Virus record (IMG/VR): IMGVR_UViG_3300029319_000502
Span: 1-24,249 of that record
DNA: 24,249 nucleotides
Strand: one strand, 5' to 3'
Origin: a virus
Below the pieces are notes generated by a model, which worked only from the letters and a program-made list of their open reading frames with translations, was not told the DNA's origin and searched no databases. Position 1 is the stretch's first letter. Each line of letters begins with the position of its first letter. Positions 8,244 to 16,129 of this stretch are shown here, piece after piece. The translations under genes were made by a program, and so were the position numbers.

Positions 8244-9213
8244 CCGAACTTACCATTGAATTCGAATATCTTTTGAATTCTCTCTGATCAAACGTATCGA
8301 ACGTATTATCGAAAGTAATGCCGTTTCCTAGTGGTGTGCCGGCATCATCAAACGATATTCCGTATCCTGCTAACTCATCTAGATTATTATAAATTTTTGC
8401 TAAGAATAATAAGCTAACACCTCTTCCTCCAAAGAAGTTAGTAGTTCGATATGGGTGATACCTTTGCTCTGCAGAATCTGCATCTTGATCATCTGGTAAA
8501 ATTAGTGATACTTCTCTATCGCCAGTCATACTAAATGATGCAGCCTCAATTATTTTGACTCTTGGATCAGGATCTGTAATTGACTCTGCGGTAATAATTG
8601 AAACTTGGCCTTCTGCCACTATCTCAACTTCTGCACCTAAGAAAAATCCTGCAGGATGTACAAAGTTTCTGTAAAGTATTTCCCAGTCGACTAATGCTAA
8701 GGGTGATTTTATTAGTACCGAAAATACTTGAAATATTCTTCCATCTTGTAAAACTAAAGCATCTTCAGGCCCAATCTTACCTTGCACTGGATCGCCAACA
8801 GTCAATAATGATTTCTTTGGGTATGTTATTTGTGTTGTGTTTTCATTGAAGAATGCACGAAAAAAGCCTTCACCAGAATATAATGATCCCTTTACGCGAA
8901 AGAAGTTACCAAAATTACGTAGTGCTTCTCTAGGAAAAGTAAATTGTGTGTGTGATACACCAAGTGCTATTTCATCTAATACAAAATCTAGTCTTTTTAA
9001 TGTTACATCTTCAACATCACGTATGGTAAGCAACTCATTAATTATGCCACCAAAATTTTCATCTGAATCTAAATGATCATAGTATGCTTCTAAGAATGTT
9101 ACTAGATTAGGATATGACGTAGTAAAATATTCAGGCAGCACTTTCCGCACTACACTAAGTTTATAGTTAGTAGCTAATCTATCATAATCTCTTAGTGTTT
9201 CGAAATCTGCCAT
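8239..9213 (-). CDS. Probable baseplate wedge protein (324 aa), next to gp6
   Basis: The protein begins MADFETLRDYDRLATNYKLS and has a helical N-terminal region with TSYPNLVTFLEAYYDHLD and then INELLTIRDVEDVTLKRLDF. This 'YPNLV-FL-AYY' pattern is one I associate with structural proteins encoded next to gp6 in T4-like cyanophages. A middle section (NFGNFFRVKGSLYSGEGFFR) and a beta-rich second half follow. Its ATG overlaps the gp6 stop by one base (TAATG) with no clear Shine-Dalgarno, so it is probably translated by coupling from gp6. In simpler contractile tails the partner of the gp6/J protein is the gpI/gp7-core protein. A gp7-like core role is therefore plausible but is inferred from position and not shown by sequence. 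Confidence 0.65.
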   Translation of the reverse strand: MADFETLRDYDRLATNYKLSVVRKVLPEYFTTSYPNLVTFLEAYYDHLDSDENFGGIINELLTIRDVEDVTLKRLDFVLDEIALGVSHTQFTFPREALRNFGNFFRVKGSLYSGEGFFRAFFNENTTQITYPKKSLLTVGDPVQGKIGPEDALVLQDGRIFQVFSVLIKSPLALVDWEILYRNFVHPAGFFLGAEVEIVAEGQVSIITAESITDPDPRVKIIEAASFSMTGDREVSLILPDDQDADSAEQRYHPYRTTNFFGGRGVSLLFLAKIYNNLDELAGYGISFDDAGTPLGNGITFDNTFDTFDQREFKRYSNSMVSSV

Positions 9214-11054
9214 TATGAAGTCACTGTTAATGATTGTGTTTGTCTATCGACTTCGGCTGTTGTAGATGAACGCGCAGTGTCAATTTGCAATATATAATTA
9301 CGAAGAGGCTTAATTACACTTTCATTCTGTGGTGTAACTTTTATAGGTAAAAATGTTTGACCAGATATAATTTGTGTAGGTCTAAACCCTACTAAGCTTA
9401 CTTTACCTGTGGCCGCAGTATATTGTCCTACATTATCTAAAAGTACATTACCATCTAAGTCGACTATTTCTAACGTAGTAGATCCTAGACGATTTTTAAT
9501 CTGACAAACTAAACCATTAAATTCAAACACATCACTTTGTACCCTAAAGAATATGTCATCTGGAGTTGCAATAGCAGTTGGGAAATTTACGTCTAGAGTA
9601 TTTAAAGTGTTTATAGTAATAGTTGGTCTCATTTGAACACTGACTTCCATACTGCTGGATAATATAGAATCATCTAGTGCATCAATTTCTGTAAGCAAAT
9701 TTGATTTTCTAAATATGCCACCAAATGTAGAAACGTTACGAGTAAAGAAAGAATTCATTAAATTAAAAACTCTTTCTTCAGCAGAAATCAATGTTATACC
9801 TGTTTTGCCAGGATCATAAGAAAACCTTGTACTTAGCTCTAGGAATACATCTTCAGGATCAGTAAATTTTGTAGTCATAGACATTACAGATAGGTTGTCT
9901 GTGTAATTAGTTACTATTGCATCTTTAACAGATTGCTTTACAGCATCACTAGTATTTTTTTGGAATTGCAGTGAAATGTAAACAGCACCATAATCAATTG
10001 GTTCGTTTTGATCACCGCTCCATACTGAAGCACTTTGTACTTGAGGAAAGTTAGTTTCTACAGTCGCCTTATAGTCAAGTGCAGTCACCAATCTTTTTTG
10101 CGAGGCATATGCTATTGGTGCAAGTTGTTTTACAGAATCTATGGATTGCTTAAATGCACCACCAGTCGATTCAGTTACTGTAACAACATTTAGAGAATAG
10201 TCAACTCCATTTACAGTAACATCTGTTGCTGGAGTAAATACTGTGCCATTGTTCGCAACTGGACCTACAGTAGATAAGTATCTAACTTCTACTTTTTCAC
10301 CAGGCTCAGGTGCTTTACCGAACGATAGACCGTCACCAAAATTTAATTCATAAAAACCGTTAGGTGCTTCATTTATAGCGAAGTGTGTTGAGTTTTGATC
10401 TACTGTTATTGCTAAGGTTAGTGGAGTGTAAGAAATAAAAGATGTAGAACTAGGTGATTCAAAAACGTCAACTTCTGCAGTTGATGTATCCATGGTCGTA
10501 TCTGGAATTACATATATTTGTCTTTCATTTTTTTCAGGCACAAAGAAAGTTTTAGTTTTTTCTACACCTTCAACAATTGGTAAAGCGTCTGACTCTTCTG
10601 TAGTCTTAAAAACATATAAACCTGTTCCATCGTCAGATGCAAAGAAAGTTTCACGAGTTCTAAACGTATGAGTTACACCGTCAATAGAAGAAGTAAACTT
10701 TGTGCCTTTGACTAACTGCAATTTTGCAGGTCTACCTACTACACCAGCTAAGTTTACGTTTAAATTGACTGTTGCAGTAGCAGCTTTTCTTGATACTACT
10801 TCGTATCCCAATGTTTGTGCATGCGATACGACTGAACTTCTTAATTGTGCTGTACTCAAAAAAGCTTCATTCAATGAGAAGTTTGCAGTCAAAGCATTGA
10901 TATGCGTATTATAAGCTAATACGTCTAGAACATTTGATATTCCTGAAGCTTCAAAGTCGTAATCTGAAAATTCACTTTTACTTTTAAAAAAGTTTTTTAA
11001 ATTATTTTTTATTAGAGTAAAATCAAGATCAGACGATTTTATTTGTGCTGTCAT
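9213..11054 (-). CDS. gp6: Baseplate wedge subunit gp6 (baseplate J-like)
   Basis: gp6 forms the core dimers that close the inner ring of the baseplate and opens when the sheath contracts. The N-terminus IKSSDLDFTLIKNNLKNFF and then FEASGISNVLDVLAYNTHI is the typical gp6 opening of T4-like phages. Further on, NEAFLSTAQLRSSVVSHAQT and LGYEVVSRKAATATV are the conserved stretch that positions the J-like domain. At 613 residues it is close to T4 gp6 (660). It starts immediately after the gp25 stop codon, with a weak GAGG about 11 nt upstream, and ends in the TAATG junction with the next wedge gene. The neighbouring gp25 and wedge-like gene give the usual contractile-tail wedge set. Confidence 0.95.
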   Translation of the reverse strand: MTAQIKSSDLDFTLIKNNLKNFFKSKSEFSDYDFEASGISNVLDVLAYNTHINALTANFSLNEAFLSTAQLRSSVVSHAQTLGYEVVSRKAATATVNLNVNLAGVVGRPAKLQLVKGTKFTSSIDGVTHTFRTRETFFASDDGTGLYVFKTTEESDALPIVEGVEKTKTFFVPEKNERQIYVIPDTTMDTSTAEVDVFESPSSTSFISYTPLTLAITVDQNSTHFAINEAPNGFYELNFGDGLSFGKAPEPGEKVEVRYLSTVGPVANNGTVFTPATDVTVNGVDYSLNVVTVTESTGGAFKQSIDSVKQLAPIAYASQKRLVTALDYKATVETNFPQVQSASVWSGDQNEPIDYGAVYISLQFQKNTSDAVKQSVKDAIVTNYTDNLSVMSMTTKFTDPEDVFLELSTRFSYDPGKTGITLISAEERVFNLMNSFFTRNVSTFGGIFRKSNLLTEIDALDDSILSSSMEVSVQMRPTITINTLNTLDVNFPTAIATPDDIFFRVQSDVFEFNGLVCQIKNRLGSTTLEIVDLDGNVLLDNVGQYTAATGKVSLVGFRPTQIISGQTFLPIKVTPQNESVIKPLRNYILQIDTARSSTTAEVDRQTQSLTVTS

Positions 11055-11495
11055 TTATCTTAGCCTCGCTAAATTTAAGTCAAGTGTTACTGTTTCACCT
11101 ACACTTAATACTTCAAACGTTACACTAATTCTTACAGTGTTTTGGTCAGGTAATAAGTTAACATCTACGTCAATCACTTGAGCTCTAGGTTCGTGTAAAT
11201 CTACAGCTTCAAAAATATTATCTGCAATAATATCAGCTTCATCGCCAGTTTCTAACTCAAACAGAAAATCACTTAGGTCACCACCAAACGTGGTATCAAA
11301 CGGTTTTTCATTTCTATTAGTCATAAGCAAATTCTTTACAGATTGCTTAACTGCGGCAATAGCTGTTTTCTTAAAAATATCACCCGAAGGTTTTGCATTG
11401 AAAGTTAAATCAATGTCAGAATAATCAATACTTCGAGAGCCAATAATCGAAGTACCAAATATATTACCGTCTTCTATAGAAAATGCTTTTGCCAT
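11055..11495 (-). CDS. gp25: Baseplate wedge subunit gp25 (GPW/gp25 family)
   Basis: This 146-residue protein matches the gp25 family in length and pattern: a helical middle (AAVKQSVKNLLMTNRNEKPF), a FGGDLSDFLFE stretch, and the family's EPR motif at residues 102-104 (LHEPRAQVIDV). gp25 joins the gp6 ring and nucleates sheath assembly. It sits directly upstream of gp6 with no intergenic base. No good Shine-Dalgarno precedes the ATG; instead a perfect TATAAATA lies only 5 nt upstream, so a leaderless late transcript is possible. The first downstream Met is far into the protein, so the ATG at 11495 is the only reasonable start. Confidence 0.95.
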   Translation of the reverse strand: MAKAFSIEDGNIFGTSIIGSRSIDYSDIDLTFNAKPSGDIFKKTAIAAVKQSVKNLLMTNRNEKPFDTTFGGDLSDFLFELETGDEADIIADNIFEAVDLHEPRAQVIDVDVNLLPDQNTVRISVTFEVLSVGETVTLDLNLARLR

Positions 11496-11500
11496 GTTTC

Positions 11501-11508
11501 TATTTATA
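11501..11508 (-). promoter_or_regulatory. T4-type late promoter TATAAATA abutting gp25 start
   Basis: The minus strand reads TATAAATA then GAAAC then ATG. Using the usual T4 late spacing (start about 6 nt after the motif), the first transcribed base would be the A of the gp25 ATG at 11495. The motif contains the TAA stop of the upstream spike gene (GTA TAA ATA). The match is exact, but the function is inferred. Confidence 0.6.
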
Positions 11509-13525
11509 CCACTTCTACTAACTCATTAGTGCTTTGTACAAAGTTGTTAAATCGTGTTTCAATCTCATTATTGTATGAAACTTTATAGTCACTATTAACT
11601 TCAGGCATTACCAAAATTATTTGTGCTGTTAACGATCCGTCAATGTTAAAAGTATCATAAGTAAGAATCATTTTTTCAAATTGCAAAGAATCTTTCCACC
11701 AAACTGCAAGATCAAAAGTTTTCTTTTTGTCAATTTTACCTTGTCTATTTCTTAACTCATATACTACACATCTTCCTTTTGACTTTAAATCGTTTATTCC
11801 ACCCACAGTAACTGTTTCACCTTTACCAGCTTTGTAAATACCTTCAGCCACAACTAAGCGATATTCATCATATTCGTCATCATCTATCATTATAGACTTC
11901 ATAACTTGACCATGCAAGTATAGATTACGTGCAATTTTTATTCTATCTTCTAGTGCAGTGACATGGTCAAAGGTTATTGAATCACCATATCCACCTAAGA
12001 ATTTTGCTATTGTTATGCCTTGGTCAACTTCAGTTCTTGATGTTATGTCAGCTTGATTTTCAGGTTTATACTTTGGGTGTGGAACAAATTCTATTTCTGC
12101 ATTGATAACACTACCAGAAAATCTTTGTGCTTCAGCTCCAACAATTTTACCTAACACACTTTTAGATCTTACACGTCTAGGCGTTGCTTCATTAGATATA
12201 ACTCTATCAACACCAGGCGGCACACTATTAGTAAAAGTAGCTGATATAGTATTTTCACCTATGAGTGTACCAATAAAAGTTGTTTTCTTTTGATTTAAAG
12301 GATCACGTAATTTTGATCGAGCTTCCGTGGTACTTAATGTTCTGTCAGACACACCTTCATAGTCTGCATTTCTGTTTACCTGATTGAATAATACATTACC
12401 CTGATCAATAGTCACAGTTCTGAAAGCAAATTCAGATTGGTTTAAATACTTTGTCATTACCTGTGACGTTGGTTCTACAGTTTCTTTATTAGTTGCAGGA
12501 TTCAAAGTAACAGTAGCTTGTGCGCTACCTGCTGATGCGCCTAACGCTGCTGTACCCGCAGTACCCGCAGTGCTAGCATTTCCTGATAAGTTACCATTGA
12601 ATGTAGGTGCTTCCATTCCTACACTAGCATGTACACTATTAGATGCATGCATAGAAGTAGAATTTACACGATCACTGTGCGTAGTGTTTGCGTATATTAC
12701 CATGCCATCACCACCCATAGTTCCATTCTCACCGATTACTGTCATGTCAGTTGCTGCAATATTCATATTAGGTGCAGTGATAACAGTTTCTACTTGCGAT
12801 GTTTGTCTCATAGTTCCTTTAGATAAAAACTCTGCAGAGTCACCATATAAATGCGAAGTAGTACCTTTTATAAACTCATTGTTATCACCGTGTGTAAGTC
12901 TCGTTTCATTTTTTATTATCTGCTTATATACGTTTCCACCGATCAACGATTGTACATTTTTACCTATGTCTTGCCTGTAACCACCTTTTATATCTTCTTC
13001 ATGATCACCAAACACATCAACGTTAAAGTTACCGCCGACACTTAAATCGTAGTCACCGTCAACCCTCATCTTTACATTACCATGATATGTTATATCGCCA
13101 TCACCTTCAATAATAATTTTTTCATCACCAGCACCAATACGTACAGTATTCTTAGTACTGTATATCAGTATCGTACCATCAGGTTGCATCTCAATACCGG
13201 TACCTTTTCTATGTTTGAAAAGTATACGTTCACGACCTGGCGTATCATCAAACTCACTCACATGTCCTGAAACAGTTTTACGCACTTGATTGTATGGATA
13301 TTCAGAAGATGCAAAATCTTGAAATTCTAAGTTAGTACCTATATCACCTCCACCGTATGGCAAAGTGTTTTCTTCTATACCACGCGCTTCCAGGTTTGTA
13401 GTTTGCCTGCCTGCATATTGTCTGAAAGGATAAGTATTACTAGGATCTACGTATCCATCTTGTTCTCTTTCAATATCAACAGGTACACCTATTTCTCTTA
13501 AAGTTTTATCTGATATACCACTCAT
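11504..13525 (-). CDS. Central spike protein: gp5-type beta-helix with C-terminal peptidase M15-like region
   Basis: The N-terminal 80 or so residues are unassigned. Residues 86-97 (SGHVSEFDDTPG) and the following RILFKHRKGTGIEMQPDGTI are the hallmark lead-in to the triple-stranded beta-helix of gp5/VgrG spikes. From about 128 to 265 short glycine-punctuated repeats (MRVDGDYDLSVGGNFNVDVF and on) form the helix. Residues about 308-336 resemble fibre repeats (FNGNLSGNASTAGTAGTA). The C-terminal 160 residues carry VVAEGIYKAGKGET and FDLAVWWKDSLQFEKMIL, a faint match to peptidase M15A folds without the zinc ligands. In T4 this helix is the C-terminal part of gp5; here it is a separate gene. The ATG overlaps the preceding stop by 4 nt and GAGGA lies upstream. 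It should be the hub needle. Confidence 0.8.
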   Translation of the reverse strand: MSGISDKTLREIGVPVDIEREQDGYVDPSNTYPFRQYAGRQTTNLEARGIEENTLPYGGGDIGTNLEFQDFASSEYPYNQVRKTVSGHVSEFDDTPGRERILFKHRKGTGIEMQPDGTILIYSTKNTVRIGAGDEKIIIEGDGDITYHGNVKMRVDGDYDLSVGGNFNVDVFGDHEEDIKGGYRQDIGKNVQSLIGGNVYKQIIKNETRLTHGDNNEFIKGTTSHLYGDSAEFLSKGTMRQTSQVETVITAPNMNIAATDMTVIGENGTMGGDGMVIYANTTHSDRVNSTSMHASNSVHASVGMEAPTFNGNLSGNASTAGTAGTAALGASAGSAQATVTLNPATNKETVEPTSQVMTKYLNQSEFAFRTVTIDQGNVLFNQVNRNADYEGVSDRTLSTTEARSKLRDPLNQKKTTFIGTLIGENTISATFTNSVPPGVDRVISNEATPRRVRSKSVLGKIVGAEAQRFSGSVINAEIEFVPHPKYKPENQADITSRTEVDQGITIAKFLGGYGDSITFDHVTALEDRIKIARNLYLHGQVMKSIMIDDDEYDEYRLVVAEGIYKAGKGETVTVGGINDLKSKGRCVVYELRNRQGKIDKKKTFDLAVWWKDSLQFEKMILTYDTFNIDGSLTAQIILVMPEVNSDYKVSYNNEIETRFNNFVQSTNELVEVV

Positions 13526-15222
13526 CCGTCTTCATCCTCACTATATCTTTTTAGATAATCACTAACATCAAAACCTACGCCCATAGCCTGATCATCTAAT
13601 AAATCATCGCCGTGTGAATAACCTTCTACATATGGGAATACATTTACTATTGTACGCAGTACAACATCTAAAGTTTTCCATGCTTCATCAGAAATTGATT
13701 TTTTACTGTATGTCTGTTGTGTAACTTCACTTTGTGCAACCGCATGGCCTGCATCAATTATAATGCTTATACCATTTTTTAACTGTTCATCTGCAAATTC
13801 CAAGTTTACATTAGCCTCTTCTAATCCTAAATTAAAAGAACTTATTAATCTACCCGTTGACTCTTTTATAGATGCATAATCTTTCGTGTTTGGAAAAGTT
13901 TCGAGAGGCATCACTCTTTCTAATGTGCCATCTTTTCTAATAAAATAATGCATCCAAGCTGCACGTTCTCTCTCTGGTACATCATCAACTGATATACCTA
14001 AGACACCATATGAAAGCTTTTTAGCTGCTATAATATTTTTATTATATTGTTTAGCGTCTTTATACTTAACATCTGCTGCTGATCCCGTCCAACCAATATT
14101 TACGTTAGTGATTTTTCTTTTTATTGTTCTTAATTCAAGTTCTAAGGCCTGAGCTCCTGGCACTCGAGTATAAATGAAATCACCAACTTGACCTGATGTT
14201 ATACCTATTTTTTCAATAGGCGTGGTAGGTGAGGCATCCATAGGTAAAGAACCCTTTTGCAAAGAGTTTTTTAAATCAGTAAACCCTTGTTCATTAATGA
14301 TATTTGTTGGTATCTCTACATCTGGTGCTTGTCCTAATTCAGGTATTATTTGACCTATTTCTTTCGATGTATCACCGCCTATTGACTTACTACCTATGTT
14401 ACCTAAAATGTTGCCAAAGTCTACTCCCATATTTCCAAAAGGATTTCTTTCTACTAAATCATTAATATTTAAACCTTTAGTCTCTGCTAATTTTTTCTGT
14501 ATAGCACCGGCGTCAGGTGCTGTTGGTGTGTCAATAGGGAAATTGTCTACAGGAATTTTCATTTTGAAAGAACCGAGTGGATTGTCTAGTTGCTCCATTT
14601 GTATAGTGGATGTTAACTTTTGATCCACTACTATTTTATTAACAGGGTCGTTAGTAGGATCTAAAACTGTATCTAATTTTTCTGGTAAGTCATCAACTAA
14701 CTGTGTAATTTCATCACCACTGAAACCCATGTTACGTATTGCTTCTTGAAAACGTGGATCTTTGTTTGCTTCTTCAGTAGCTTTTTTTAAGTTTTTATCA
14801 ATGTCTGCTCGATTTAATTCATACGCATCAGCCAAGGTAGCACGTATTGCTTTAGGATTTGCACCTGAAATTGCAGGATGTGTTACAGTATCTTGTTTTA
14901 TTGTTTTACCGGTAAGTGTTTCTATATTAGTTTTATCAGTACCAGTAATAGTCTGAACGTTTGATGTTTCTCCAAGTGTGCTAGTAGCTTTCGCTGGTGT
15001 AGGGCTAGGTTTATTTTTCTTTTCTGCTGCTTTTGCTTCTTCGGCTAAAGTTTTAAAACCACCTACCATAGTGCCAATATCTGATGCACCACTCGTAAAA
15101 TCAGAAAACAACTTGATAGCTTTATTTTGACGCGCCTTAGTTTCAGCGTCTTCTGCTGCAGAAGCTTCCTGTATTTGCTTTATTGTATTTTCTAATCCAA
15201 GCCTTGTAATACCCTCAGCCAT
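13522..15222 (-). CDS. Baseplate hub-region protein with degenerate amidase_2/PGRP-like C-terminal domain
   Basis: The N-terminal 330 or so residues are rich in Lys, Glu, Asp and Thr, with helical stretches and no recognised domain. The C-terminal segment (about 365-556) resembles type 2 N-acetylmuramoyl-L-alanine amidases such as T7 lysozyme. HYFIRKDGTLE at 425-435 aligns with T7 'HFIIKRDGTVE', and the end (EGYSHGDD, then GVGFDVSDYL) aligns with the 'GHrdi..DPGpgFDw' region. The first zinc His is replaced by a GWTG stretch (377-380), the catalytic Tyr position by Met424 and the last zinc ligand by about Ala546; only His537 remains. The domain is therefore probably not catalytic and may bind peptidoglycan or be structural. 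It lies between the lysozyme and spike genes, overlapping both (8 nt and 4 nt). Confidence 0.65.
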   Translation of the reverse strand: MAEGITRLGLENTIKQIQEASAAEDAETKARQNKAIKLFSDFTSGASDIGTMVGGFKTLAEEAKAAEKKNKPSPTPAKATSTLGETSNVQTITGTDKTNIETLTGKTIKQDTVTHPAISGANPKAIRATLADAYELNRADIDKNLKKATEEANKDPRFQEAIRNMGFSGDEITQLVDDLPEKLDTVLDPTNDPVNKIVVDQKLTSTIQMEQLDNPLGSFKMKIPVDNFPIDTPTAPDAGAIQKKLAETKGLNINDLVERNPFGNMGVDFGNILGNIGSKSIGGDTSKEIGQIIPELGQAPDVEIPTNIINEQGFTDLKNSLQKGSLPMDASPTTPIEKIGITSGQVGDFIYTRVPGAQALELELRTIKRKITNVNIGWTGSAADVKYKDAKQYNKNIIAAKKLSYGVLGISVDDVPERERAAWMHYFIRKDGTLERVMPLETFPNTKDYASIKESTGRLISSFNLGLEEANVNLEFADEQLKNGISIIIDAGHAVAQSEVTQQTYSKKSISDEAWKTLDVVLRTIVNVFPYVEGYSHGDDLLDDQAMGVGFDVSDYLKRYSEDEDG

Positions 15223-16129
15223 CGTATGCGGTCATCCTTCTAAATAAATCATTTGCAGCATCAATTCTTTTTTGTTGTTTTTTTAACTTAGGATTTTCAA
15301 ATCTATCTTCAAATATAAGGCACGCTTCTTCAGGTGTTTTTGCACGTTTTAATTCGTTGTATCTGTAATATTCTTTATGATCATTAAGTTCTTTTATTGT
15401 AAATAAAAGTTGTGCATATAAGCTTTGCCATCTTAAATTTTTATTTGAAGCGAACTGCACTAAATTTTGGTACCTTGCTACACTTGGCGCAGAGTTCCAT
15501 TGTGCAATACCAAACGATCTTTCTGGTGGTGCAGACTGGGCTACCGTGTTTAAATCACCTGTTATTTGAGCACCTGACTCTATGTAAAAGTTGCCTAGTA
15601 TTCCACACGCCTGTTCAGGGGTGAAACCTCCACCCTCTTGTGTTATAAAGAAATTAAATGCTTTTTCTAAATTACTTGATCCACTTAAAAATTCTTCATC
15701 AGTTTCTTTAGCAGACTTTGGTATTGTAAGATCCACATTATCAATTCCACTCGCGTGTTGCAATTCATCAGGTATGCTAGCATAATCTACAAAGTACTGA
15801 TTATTCACGGGTCTTTCATACTTAGGTATTGACCCAAGTATTAATGGTAACTGCGAATTTTTTCCATCTAAAAAGATACCCCACACCTGAGCTTGAGGTT
15901 TTATTCCTAAATTAGTACCTAGACCTGATGATCCTCCTTCTGTTACAGGTATTACTACTTGAGCCCAAGGCAAATCACCTTCAGGCACGTCGTCTGTATT
16001 TTCGCTGTGCACACCAAAGATTCGAACTTTTACCCTTCCAAGTTCTAAAGGATCATTTAAGCTTTTAACAGATCCTACAAACCATCTAGTCTCATCGCCA
16101 TAATAGTCTTTATGTGTATTTGGAATCAT
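15215..16129 (-). CDS. gp5: gp5-like baseplate hub protein: OB-fold plus phage tail lysozyme
   Basis: Residues about 10-105 (DETRWFVGSVKSLNDPLELG, then RVKVRIFGVHSENTDDVPEG and DLPWAQVVIPVTEGG) are the OB-fold of gp5/VgrG hub proteins, which docks onto the gp27-like ring. Residues about 152-300 form a lysozyme of the phage-tail lysozyme (Phage_lysozyme2) type: GGFTPEQACGILGNFYIESG with probable catalytic Glu184, then SFGIAQWNSAPS. This domain should open peptidoglycan during injection. T4 gp5 instead carries a T4-lysozyme-like domain followed by a beta-helix in one chain that is later cleaved; here the helix is in a separate gene two positions downstream. The GAGGA ribosome site is 8 nt upstream, and the ATG overlaps the hub gene by 4 nt. 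Confidence 0.87.
   Translation of the reverse strand: MIPNTHKDYYGDETRWFVGSVKSLNDPLELGRVKVRIFGVHSENTDDVPEGDLPWAQVVIPVTEGGSSGLGTNLGIKPQAQVWGIFLDGKNSQLPLILGSIPKYERPVNNQYFVDYASIPDELQHASGIDNVDLTIPKSAKETDEEFLSGSSNLEKAFNFFITQEGGGFTPEQACGILGNFYIESGAQITGDLNTVAQSAPPERSFGIAQWNSAPSVARYQNLVQFASNKNLRWQSLYAQLLFTIKELNDHKEYYRYNELKRAKTPEEACLIFEDRFENPKLKKQQKRIDAANDLFRRMTAYDG

Noticed and set aside
8394-8402. TATAAATT on the plus strand as a late promoter
   Set aside because: It is an imperfect match inside a minus-strand coding region with no plus-strand gene downstream.
12845-12852. TATAAATG on the plus strand inside the spike gene as a promoter
   Set aside because: One base off the consensus, within coding sequence, with no gene following on that strand.
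12570-13270. Plus-strand open frames across the spike gene
   Set aside because: They are shadows of a well-supported minus-strand gene with clear beta-helix repeats; their composition is unlike a real protein.
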